Source: Glandiceps talaboti (lineage: Eukaryota; Hemichordata; Enteropneusta; Spengelidae). Taken from it: a stretch of DNA of 64,000 nt. Positions 35,709 to 46,269 of this stretch are shown here, piece after piece. The first letter of the stretch is position 1. The number at the start of each line of letters is the position of its first letter. The translations under genes and the position numbers were made by a program. Under the pieces are notes generated by a model. That model did no database searches and was not told where the DNA came from. It saw only the letters and a list, made by a program, of their open reading frames with translations. The stretch is taken from positions 15,947,296-16,011,295 of the forward strand of contig NC_135562.1 in the NCBI RefSeq assembly GCF_964340395.1, in the 5' to 3' direction.

Positions 35709-37125
35709 AGTTTTGAATGTCATAGAGAACACGAACAGTGATACATGTACTGACTCAAGTAGTACCAGTGAGTCAGATTAGAGTGACACTGATAATGGCA
35801 ATACTGAAGGTGAATGTGATGATAATGACAATGATATCAGGAAACGTTTGCAAGTGACCAGATCAGGCAGAGTATATACAGCATGGAAAGCACGTTTTAG
35901 ATACTAAGTAGACTGTGTATGATTATATATAAGAGAAAGGTAACTAGCCAGTCTTTTACTGTTTGTCATTTTATATGTACAAATATTGCTTTCTAATACA
36001 GAGTCAAAATTATTTAATTTCTATGTATACATATAATGGAAATATTGATTAACGTTCAGTATATCAGTTGTCATGGGGGAGGGGAGGATCATGTTTTACA
36101 AAATGGGACAAAGGGGAGTCAATTTTTACAAATGGAGAATGGGGGAGGGTCATGTTTTACTTAACAGACCTTGTGTGATTTCCTCCGGCCCTCCCCCTCC
36201 TTGTAAATACTGAAGGCTCCCTATGTGTAGGCGAATGTCACCTGATACAGCATGTCACACGACACACGAAGCGCCTGTATAACTAGTCGTCCTCTTTTTT
36301 ATTTTTCGTAATTTCCCTTTTATTTGAACCCCTGGGCATTGGCATATGATGAATCGGTTATTAATCTACAATACTGATTAGTCTAAAGGTTAGAAGCTTC
36401 TCGATCGTCTATCTGTATAAACCTATTTTTATTCCAATCAAAATTCACAATATAGCTTTTGTAGAGATTATACCATGCACGAGCCAAGTTAAACAGCACT
36501 TGTGCAATATAATATACTCTGATCGTTCTGCGCCACGACAACGCGTGTCTACATCATTGGTTCTGCTGGTGTGTTCGAGTCAAAACGTACAAAAGCGTTA
36601 TTACTTTCACCGATTTTTCTTTGATATTACTGGCCCTGTTATCATTATGTTATACTCCAATATGTTTCTTCATTCAGCCAGAAAATATTCTTCTCCTAAG
36701 GGTTGGCACTACCAGTCTAGCGACTCTACCAAACAGGTAGATGTCACTCATATTACCAGTCTAGCGACTCTACCAAACAGGTAGAGGTCACTCGTATTTT
36801 TCTTTGGCTGAACGAAGACAAATATTGGGAACAACATCTAAATGTCGTGACTTTTAAACAGGTACTTGTATTTTTCTTCCATGAGGAAGGTATTTTTTAT
36901 TGCGGAAAGTATATATACCTAATCATGTCATATTAGTTACTTTGTGCCCCCTCCCAATCATGTTCACATGCCAGGTGGCTCGTGACTAGACTATTATACA
37001 TAAAACACGAAGAGTTCGTAAATTCGACAAAATCTTTTGATAGACTTACCGTAATAACGCTGCGCATACGTAGTCAATATCACTACCGCTGAATAGAGTA
37101 TCACAGAACTAAACAGATTAACCAT
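33073..37125 (-). CDS. Secreted fibrinogen-related protein 2 (FReD), two exons, complete
   Basis: Exon 1 (37125-37050) gives the signal peptide MVNLFSSVILYSAVVILTTY and then AQRYY. Exon 2 (33821-33073) gives the fibrinogen domain. Joined in phase 1 they make 274 codons plus TAA. Domain marks: DCQDVYDDGNLLGGTYEIWP, VVFCDMNA, HAWTVIQRR, WLGNDNIHYLTTANG, RGGWW, SNLNGAYVPV. It is the closest relative in the window of FReD 1. Of the four usual cysteines three remain (DCQD, FCDM, GKCPV), so one is unpaired. A tail of about 35 residues after KVRPE, ending in YEVNAFI, is not part of the domain. An AAG-gtaaat donor inside that tail (near 33110) could lead to a further exon instead. Likely a secreted recognition protein. 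Confidence 0.85.
34255..34328. repeat. Foldback with 20-bp arms
   Basis: gacgtttaacgcgaaatatc (34259) mirrors gatattcacgttaaacgtc (34308). A hairpin or tiny MITE in the FReD 2 intron. Confidence 0.6.
34330..35340. other. FReD 2 intron, left of TA element
   Basis: Low-similarity inverted phrases (gggtgtttttcattgaaa near 35015 against cggaaaaggggatgtttttc near 34600) suggest another decayed element. No gene. Confidence 0.4.
35368..36221. mobile_element. TA-flanked DNA transposon derivative, 854 bp
   Basis: Ends gggagccttcagtatttaca and tgtaaatactgaaggctccc are exact inverted copies over 20 bp, with TA immediately outside both. Subterminal blocks repeat ggggagggtcacattttac. Same end sequence as the transposase-bearing element at 26003-28055, so probably its non-autonomous relative. 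Confidence 0.85.
35671..35908 (+). pseudogene. Broken acidic coding remnant inside the TA element
   Basis: From the (GAT)n tract the frame reads Asp-rich then LVLNVIENTNSDTCTDSSS, one in-frame TAG near 35778, then acidic sequence and RKRLQVTRSGRVYTAWKARF to TAA at 35906-35908. The TRSGR tail resembles C-terminal ends of transposon or integrase proteins. I cannot name the family. Not functional as written. Confidence 0.4.
36711..36798. repeat. 44-bp direct tandem duplication
   Basis: Two copies of accagtctagcgactctacc followed by aaacaggtaga and gtcactc, differing at two positions. Recent local duplication. Confidence 0.85.
37050..37125 (-). CDS. FReD 2 exon 1 (signal peptide)
   Basis: 25 codons plus one base, ATG at 37125-37123, donor gtaagt. 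Homologous to 25571-25643, with cagcgttattacg before the donor as in the dead copy at 1808. Confidence 0.82.
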
Positions 37126-37129
37126 GTTG

Positions 37130-38025
37130 ATGTACCTTGCTTAAAGACATGGTATTTTCTTCTATCGTTACCCCTATTTATACATTGCTTGGCTCTTAAT
37201 AAATGGAACTGTTTGCTTTGATAATAAAACATGTGTTTCTTTCTCACCATAGGGTGGGTGGAGGCAGTTGAAGTAAGTATTTGGTTATAAAGGAAGTAAT
37301 AGAAAACGTTATCGTATCTACAAATTTGCAACTTTCAATAAACTTGCATCCTCAGGAGTATATTATAGAAACTTAGACTTTCGTTTTGTGGCATTTAATT
37401 TTTGCACGAGTCCACTTGAATTTGTCATGATATTCTCATGAAATTATACTCGTTATAATCCTACAAAATTAGTATCATGACGTCACTGGTTGTGCACGCA
37501 TGATCTACTTCCAACTTACAGATGTCTTTGATTGAATCAACAACAAAGTGGTATTTAAAATACTGACCAGGAAAACTCAACATGTTCTCATTTTGATAAC
37601 CTTTATCATGCCTAATCGTTACTTTGGTAGTATTTACAATTCGTAAAAGTATACCGTCCGTCCCATAAACTCCAGTAACATCATCAAAATCATAATTTCC
37701 ATTGGCGTTCCTAAAGTAATAAGTAGGTAGTTTTTTTTTATAAATTACAAGAGGGTGAATAAAATCAGGCCCAGTCAGTAGTGTAAATTGTCGTCCTCCC
37801 TCAACATTTTTTTCTAAAACACGATCCTCCCGTGTTCATTTTTTTTTCAATAGGTTAAAATCCTGTTTGAGCATGAAACGGGATGCTAGTCCGAGAATCA
37901 ATCGGAAGAACTCCATCCCACCTCTGCCACTACATTGGAGATCCCCCAAGGGGGGGGGGGGGTACGTACGCCCACAGAAAGGGTATATAGGTATGTACCG
38001 CGGTTTTGACCCCTCTTTTTCGACT
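37130..38025. other. Upstream of FReD 2; no gene recognised
   Basis: Contains a poly-G run at 37950-37961 and phrases shared with 12590-12630. No coding support. Confidence 0.5.
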
Positions 38026-38029
38026 CATG

Positions 38030-39000
38030 TAGACTTAATTACCTCAATTTGGCTTAATTACCGAAAATCATTAATTATACAAATTACTCATTAAAGCTCA
38101 AATCTATGCCAACATGCATTATAGGATATGTGTGCTTTGTTATGGTTGATGTATGTATCAAATGTTGAGGAATTTGAAGTGAGGATTCTTTAGGTATGGC
38201 TTAATTACTCCAAATAATTATTTATGCAATCATTCAATAAAACTATAAGCAACAAACTATATGCGACATATTGTGCGCTTTATTATGGTTAATGCATGTA
38301 CCAAATTATGTTGAATTTGAAGGGTGCATTCTTAAGATATATCCTAATTACAGAAAGCCATCAATTATGCTTATGGCTAATTAATGTTCACTGGATGTTT
38401 ACCAAAATCTAACCAATTCTTGTGATTAGCATATGGAAGATGTGTAGCAAGTTTCATTAGTAGTGATGAGGTAGTGTTTGAGATATCTTGTCACAGATAG
38501 ACACATATACACGTACACATACGGGCACACAAAAGCATAACATAACCTGTCCTTACAGGAAGTACAGATGAGACAATAGTCAAAAGGAAAACAGGAGATC
38601 ATTGCAAATTGACTGTTTCCGGACTTTATTTGTGACTTTTGACATATCACTTGACATCAAAAGATATCAACAAATGCATTGTATCAAATATCTTATCAAA
38701 ATATACGTTATTATCTATATACCGAAAAACGACATCTGTTATATTCTCTTCAATCTAACAGACCAGTCAGTTTCTGAGGTCCGAGAATACATTGCGCCGA
38801 CAAAAAATGTTTGACCCCCCCTACCCTCTCTGTAAAACCATACATAGGGTGAGTCCTAATCACTTATTTCTATAACAGGATGTCCCCCACCCTACCTGCC
38901 GATTTCAAACATGGGGACGCCTACCACCCTCCATTCAACAATCTGACCCACTCCAGGCCAACAAAACATTCCCGATTTAATAGTTTCCCAGTTATTCTCT
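38030..39000 (+). repeat. Dispersed TTAATTA-type element, copy 2
   Basis: Closely similar to 40240-41060 through tatcttgtcacagatagaca, aagcataacataacctgtcc and tatcaacaaatgcattgtat. Internal units of roughly 100 bp recur. Open frames on the minus strand (38426-38650, 40613-40831) are copies of this repeat. Confidence 0.75.
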
Positions 39001-39184
39001 GCATTTGATATCTATTTTGGATAATGGTGACAATTGAGTAAGTCGAAATTCTAGTTTGGTCAACATGTAGGGAGGGAGGGGAGGGAGGGAGGGAGGGGAG
39101 GGAGAGATATGTGTACGTAGGTTACATGGACGTACTCGTATAAAATACCTCTAACGTCAAAATTACTAAAATTAAAGGTCCTGG

Positions 39185-39320
<136 letters not shown>

Positions 39321-39339
39321 TCCTTAGACTGAAAACTAA

Positions 39340-40235
39340 ATAGCTTCAGTCTCTGTTGTTTGTAGTAAAATTACAACACACAATTATGTTATCAACACAA
39401 ATCTTATCAAAATAAAGTTCATCGTCACTATCGTACTAGTAAACAACACCTGTCGCATTCTCATTTAATATACGTCAATGTGTTTAGTAAATGGTACAAG
39501 GTGATACTGTTGTTAGCTGATACGGGTTCTCCTGGTGATAGTCCGTACTAGTGGCAAACTCCTTCCATTTTTCATGTTCAATTCCACTTTTCGGTACACG
39601 AGATCTAAATCCGATGGTTTCTGGGGATAAAGAACTCATAAAGGTCTCCAACATTTAAGTTTGGTGAAAATTATTCTGAAGGATACTTCATGCAGAACAG
39701 TTTTATTCAAATTCCTTTTGTCTTTTACTTACAGTTGAATTATCAGCGCCATTTCGAGATTCAATGTTAAATGACTTTAATCTGACCATGTCTTCGACGT
39801 CCAAACCAACAAGCAGCCCGGCACACAGCCTTCTGCCTGCTTTGTGTTGAACTCCCCAATATAATGTTAAGATTAAATATTCCTTCCACTCCATACAATA
39901 CATTTACTGGTATCACCATATTATAAAAAAAATAGTGTTCAGTAAACACACATGAACCCTTTAATGATTTGGTTTCTGTAAAACTGTGCAATTACACCCT
40001 AAATATAGTGTGTCAAGCTTAAATTACTTGGTTCCTGTAACCCTATGTAATTGCACCCTAATATACAGGGTGTCAGTCTTTAATGACTTGATAACCAATT
40101 ACATTAATCACTAAAAGTATAAGCTATGTCAGTAAACATCATATGACGTGAGCATTGTTATGGTTGATATATTTACTGAATGATATGAAACATGAAGCTT
40201 GCATTCTATAGATATGGCTTAATTACTGAGGAATT
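39340..40235. other. Intergenic, no gene recognised
   Basis: Two near copies of a 60-bp segment (taaatgatttggtttctgtaa at about 39960, ttacttggttcctgtaaccc at about 40025). No gene. Confidence 0.5.
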
Positions 40236-40239
40236 TAAA

Positions 40240-41060
40240 TTGGAGATTCTATCTCTAGATACAGCTTAATTACTGAAAACATTAATTATGCAAATTACTC
40301 ATTGAAACTAAAATCTATGCCAACCAACTCTTTAGGACATGTGTGCTTTGTTGTGGTTGACGTATGTACCGAGTGTTGCGCAATTTGAAGTATCTTTAGA
40401 TATCGCCTAATTAGTCAAAATCATTCATTAAAACTATAAACAACAAATTGTATAAGACATGTACGCTTTATTATGGTTAACGCATGTACCAAATAATGTT
40501 GGATTTGAAGTGTGCATTCTTAAAATATATCCTAATTACTAAAAGCCATCAATTATCCTTATGGATAATTAATGTCCATTGGATGTTTACCAAAATCTAA
40601 CTAATTCTTCTGTTAGCATGCGGAATATGTGTAGCAAGTTCTATTAGATTCGATGAAGTATTGTTTGAGATATCTTGTCCACAGACAGACACATATACAC
40701 ATACACACATAGACACACAAAAGCATAACATAACCTGTCCTTACAGGAAGTACAAATGAGACAATAGTCAAAAGGAAAATAGGGGGCCATTGGAATTGAC
40801 TGTTACCGGACTTTATTGTGTGTTTTGACATATCACTTGACGTAAAAAGATATCAACAAATGCATTGTATCAAATATATTATCAAAATATACGTTATTAT
40901 CTATTTACCGAAAACAACATGTTATATTCTCTTCAATCTAAAAAACCAGTCAGTTTCTCCGTTCCAAGAGTACATTGCGCCATCAAACAGTCTTTGACCC
41001 CCCCCCCCCTGTAAATCCATGAACAGGGTGACTCCTTATCACTTAGTTCTATAACATGAT
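40240..41060 (+). repeat. Dispersed TTAATTA-type element, copy 3
   Basis: Second long copy of the element at 38030-39000, ending with C-rich spacer near 41000. Confidence 0.75.
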
Positions 41061-41069
41061 GACCCCCTC

Positions 41070-42970
41070 CCCCCATATCACATTCACATGCCATGTCTTT
41101 CGTCACTGTTTGACTATATGTATTGTACAGCAACATAATGTAAATTAGCAGGTACTATAATTATACATAAGGTTGGAATATTAAAAGAAATGTGTAATAG
41201 TAGGCATGATAGCAAAATGTCTGATTTTATTTTATTTTTTTTAGCGGTATACATAACTCCGTGACGTCATGAATAATTATTCACTTTTGAATATTTATGG
41301 TTGTTTTAATTTTGGTGTTGGTTTTTCTACAGGTTCAGTTGTTTGTTTGGAAAGATTTTATTACAGTTAGCTGTGGATGGTAAAACTGATTATGGTATTG
41401 TTGATGAGTTTACTTTAAAAAAGAGAAGATTTTACCAACTTGAAGTATATGCCTTAAACTGCTTAGGTCGTCCTTCAAATAAGTGACAGACTCTAGATCT
41501 ATCATTGGGTAAATCATAATTTAATGTCAAGAATTGAAGTTTTCCTATAATAAATGTAGCTTTTGACAAACCTATTGTAACTTGAATTTAATGGCCAACA
41601 CCAATAAATGAATCTGAGAGCATGTAACAAATTTAGCATTGATGGCTTTTGATAGGCATACATGTATAACCTTTATTTATTTATACTGCATAGTTCTTTA
41701 AATATAAAAACACTTGTCTCCGGAGAAGTCCAGTGAGGTGATCCCTCATGGGTTTGCTGGAGGAAACCTAGCATACTTGGAAAATCTGCGTTGTTCAGAA
41801 GAGCCAAACTTACCGACACTCTTATTACTTACGGTTTGGTAAAATTATTCAAACCCTGAGTGGTAAGAGGCAAGCAGTTTAACTGATCAGCCACTGACAA
41901 CCCATCGACATTATATATTGATATGCATATGTATTCATTTCATTGAAAAGTTCTGTAATTTTGCACGAGAAACCCCCTTCCACCCCAACCCCGTAATTAA
42001 TGCACTTATTTCAATCATAACATTGGATTTAATATTACCACTTACAGACCAATGACCAATTTAAAAAGAGAAAGATAAAACAATGACAAGTTATGTATCA
42101 ATCTCATAATCACACAAATCATAACTATAGCTGATATTTAAAGGTGAAGTGACTAAACTGTTTAAGTGGAAAGAAAATGTTTCTAACTCAGGCTGATTGT
42201 GACACTGACAGTAACATCAGATAAATAAAAGTTACAGTATATAACAATATATAAAATATACATTCCCTTACAGATTTACATTATAATTATAAAGTACACA
42301 TGTAACAGTGCATATTAAGTTTTTTTGTTCCCCAAAATGTACCACATTATATTGCAATAGTGACTTTCTATCATGTATCATGGTCATTTCGGCTGTAATT
42401 ATACAATTAATTTCTGACAAAAAGTGCAAAATTGGTTGGTGTTATACTTCAACCAGCATCTTTCACACAAATATTTCAAAAATTACAAATTGCATTAACG
42501 TTGCATAGTTACATTGTCTTTTCCCCCCGAGTTGTTCATTTCTTTAGGAGCCTATAAATGGAACTTGCTCCTGTTGGTCTTCCATTAAATAAATATATAA
42601 ATACTTAATATGTCTTGCATTTTGGTGAGTTAAGTAAAACCCGTCAAATTATGTATAAATAAATAAAGAATACATTTGCCTCATGAAAAATAAATAAATT
42701 AAAACATTCCCTTAAACATTTACATTATAATAATGTACAAGTACACAATGTCATGTAACAGTGTTTACTAATTTTCCTTTGTTTGGCAGTTATTATTTTC
42801 TTAAATAGGTTAATCTGTTTGATGACATATTACAATATAGTTCTTCTAACAAAAAAAATATGACACATTCAGTTTCAGATGTTATACCATTGTAAAAATT
42901 GTAAAAAAAGAGTACAAACTTTGGCGTCATTTTAACCAGCATAATGTTACAAAAATAGTGCCATTGGTGT
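41070..42970. other. Intergenic, no gene recognised
   Basis: AT-rich. Includes the repeat fragment at 41345-41440 and two loosely similar segments (42230-42320 and 42700-42770, shared catttacattataat words). No coding support. Confidence 0.5.
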
Positions 42971-42979
42971 TGAAGCACA

Positions 42980-43560
42980 ACTGTATTTGACTACTGCTAT
43001 GGGCGTGGTCTTGTTGCTTGGCATATTTGCTTACATTTTGGAATGATTATTTGCTTGCCTATTAATCTGTTATTATTTTTATGATATGCACCAGCATTTA
43101 TCTGTTGATATGGGTGTTGTCTTGTTGCTAGGTATCTTTATTCACTTGGCTACCCTTCCCAATCTTCTTCTTTGCAATATAAACCACTTTTAGACTTAAT
43201 TTGGATATCACTGATGGGATCACTATGCCATGAATAATTCTTAATCTGAACACCCCTAAGAATATTCCAAGCAAATTTCAGACCGATTTGCAAAGTACTT
43301 TTGCCCCACATTTTTTTAACCCAAATTACACATGGTAGTAAGATCATTTTGATTTGAACAATTTGCAACACACACACACACACAGGCAGACATACATACA
43401 TACATACATACATACATACATTATACATACATACATGATACATACATACATACATACATACATACATACATACATACATACATACATACATACATACAGA
43501 CAGACACTTTGCCATGCTTATAATACTAATGAACCTTAGAAGTTCAGTTGTGCCAAAAAT
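42980..43560 (+). mobile_element. Composite repeat element, short copy
   Basis: Two 113-bp units (gctatgggcgtggtcttgtt at 42998, then a diverged one), the shared spacer, (CA)n, (CATA)n at 43390-43497, CAGACAGA and the end module with cagttgtgccaaaaata. Same order as 17215-18595. Confidence 0.7.
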
Positions 43561-43839
43561 ATTATTTCAAAAATTACAGATTCTGAGATTTCTATTATTG
43601 AAAAAGTGTATCAATGTTGCATAGTGGCATCAAATATATACAAATTTTAATTCATCCATGATGCCATGAATCTGTTTGTAATCACACCAATATGGTCTGG
43701 AACAGAGAAGTCCTATAACTATCAAACTGAGAGTACTTTTAATTCAACTGAGAGACACAGTTTTACGATGCACAAGACTGTATACTGTCAAGGTTACCAT
43801 CAATCTGTGTTCTCATCTGAACTTTAAGTGGCCACATGG

Positions 43840-44150
43840 ATGAAGATTTGGTACTTATTTTGGATTTTTTACTTTATAAAAAAATTTCATCATGACTTCT
43901 AACATTGACCAAGTCCTTGTTTGTAACTCAATACCTAGCAAAAAGCTAAAAAAAATGTGTCAAATGTCTGTTACTGTACATACAATAACAAACATTTTAC
44001 ACATTTATTAATCTTTTGCAGTGTGTAAAGTTACAAACAAGGACAATATCTTGTTTCACATTGATTTTTCAAATAGGAAGTCATGATAAAATTGTTTTAT
44101 TAATTAAAAATCTAAAATAAATACCAAATCCTCATCAATGTACCAACTAT
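43840..44150. mobile_element. MITE with TTTGTAACTC ends, copy 2
   Basis: Left half gatttggtacttattttgga, tgtttgtaactcaatac, agcaaaaagctaaaa; centre tactgtacatacaataac; right half mirrors it, ending aataaataccaaatcctcat. Confidence 0.75.
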
Positions 44151-44179
44151 CAAAGGAAAACCTAAACATAAAATGTAAT

Positions 44180-44530
44180 GATTGATATAGGCACATTCGC
44201 TCACAGATTCCAGTGAAGTGGTCATATGGATAAGAATTTGGTATCTATTTAGATATTTTAATTGATAAAACAACTTTACTACTTGACGGAAAAGTGACAC
44301 AACATATACCAAGCTCTTGCTTCAACTCAATAATTGTAAAAAATTGAAAAAACATGTAAAATGTTTGTAGAATTTTTACACACTTTTTTTTTTTTTTTTT
44401 AGCTTTTTCCATCTTAGTGAATTACAAACACAGACGTTGTCGATGCTGTTCCACTTTTTTTTCGACGTAGGAAAACATGGTGAAGTTGTTTTATAAATTA
44501 AAAGTCTAAAATACACATCCCTTTGTCATC
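44180..44530. mobile_element. MITE with TTTGTAACTC ends, copy 3
   Basis: Same layout as the neighbouring copy (gaatttggtatctatttaga at left, mirrored right half with agtgaattacaaacacagac), with a T homopolymer near 44385-44400. Confidence 0.65.
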
Positions 44531-44539
44531 CACAGGCCA

Positions 44540-46000
44540 CTTTAAAAGAGACATTATGACATTTTCTGTACTTATCATAACTTCAGACTTATTTGGTGGT
44601 CTGATTTATTACTAACTCACAACAGTTTGTGAAATAGTATGAACACTTTGCTCAGACACATATATATTTTTATGAGCAATACATTTGAAGTAATTTGGAT
44701 GAGAAGCTGACCAGTCATCCCCACTGAGTGCATCAGACACAATAGCAGCACATACAGTCAGGTACTAAGACATACACAGAGCAACTGAAGTATTGATGAA
44801 GTTACACAATTTTTCTCAACATCTACATCTTTGTTTATCTTAGTAACTGACTGTGTGTGTGCTATTGTGTCACTCAGTGGGGAAAACTGGTCAGCTTTGA
44901 TAAGGTTCTCATATCCAATTACTTCTAATATTGTCTCGCTTATGAAAAATGTATGTGTCCCCAGCAAAGTGTTCATAATATTTGGCAAACCGCTGTACTA
45001 ACTAACTCATCGACTTACTGTCAAACAAACAAACACACACACACAAATAAAGGCCTCTCTGAAATGTAACAATATATACAGAAATGTCCATTAGTATGGA
45101 CTTATTGTAAATAATTAAAGGTAAATGCCAAACCAGGAAATAAAGGTATTTTCATAAATTAAAACCTTGGGATCTAGTGATTTTACATCACATATATTTT
45201 GTTTGATTCCCAGAAATACCAAAATTGCATCTCTTTTTATATAAATTTGTTGAAAATTTCATTATAAACTTTTCTTTTCATTGCTTTGTACAATATTAAG
45301 GCACATGTGATATGTAAATGTCATTGTCAAAAATTGCAGGAGGGGAAACCAAACATCTTAATACAGATCATGATTAAAAACAAAAGCTAAATATTTTGTT
45401 GTTGTAGAGGGCGCTGTTCAACACCAACAAGTTTTGTCAATCGGTAAGTATACTGGTAATATTCAATTTTCTCTCACAGTTCTGATATTATGGACCAAAA
45501 TTGTCACATGCACCTAGTCTCCATCTTTTGGACCTGCTTCTTTGGACCTTTCTCTATGCCTGTAAGAACAAATTTAGAAATGACTTACTCAGAATTGGTT
45601 TCAGATAAACAACTGATACAAAATATGTATCGATATTTTACTTGGGTTAGCAAAACCACATAGAAATTGGCATTTTAAAGCAACAGCGAGCTGCTAATGG
45701 TAATTTTGTTTTGATAATATTAATGCATAAAAATTGTTACTCTGTACAGCAGTCAAGTGCTATGTTGGCATCTGCAGTCACAAGCAAATCATCAAGTACT
45801 GTAAGTATATTGATTACTTTGGTACAAATATACAAAAGATATTGATTTGTGGTGTATAACATTATTTCAATCACTCTTTGGTAAATGATCAATCACACTG
45901 AATAACAGTGGCACTAGTGGCAGTGTGAAATAGAATATCGACCTTACTGTGAAGACATCCAAGTTAAAAACTATCAGCATCTTATTCACAACTGCATTTC
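44540..46000. other. Intergenic downstream of the Ig-like gene
   Basis: A possible 3' untranslated exon starts at 45559 (minus strand acceptor ttcttacag), which the donor at the Ig-like stop codon could join. No other gene is seen. Confidence 0.4.
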
Positions 46001-46020
46001 AATAAATGTAGATAAATATG

Positions 46021-46026
46021 TTTATT
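46021..46026 (-). terminator. Polyadenylation signal AATAAA of the Ig-like gene
   Basis: Minus-strand AATAAA about 150 nt after the stop codon at 46180-46178. Confidence 0.55.
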
Positions 46027-46177
46027 AAGTAAAGGCTGAATAAAAACTTTCCATAAAGATATGGTTGTTATTTGGAAGGAAAAACTACTGAATTATAGTT
46101 GATTGCATTCACTTTCCAAACTTTTGATAATTGAAAATCCTGATAGAAACCTTTAAAAGTTAAGTCTTTGTACTTAC

Positions 46178-46269
46178 CTACATGCAGATATATATGAGCA
46201 CATGGACAGCGGCAAAAATCAGTAGTGGTCCATGAAAACTAGTAGATGTTGATACTGCAGAATTGGTTA
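46178..46269 (-). CDS. Ig-like gene exon 7 (C-terminal hydrophobic tail)
   Basis: Acceptor tttcattacag; 30 codons after a split codon. The TAG stop (46180-46178) is immediately followed by gtaagt. Confidence 0.75.
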
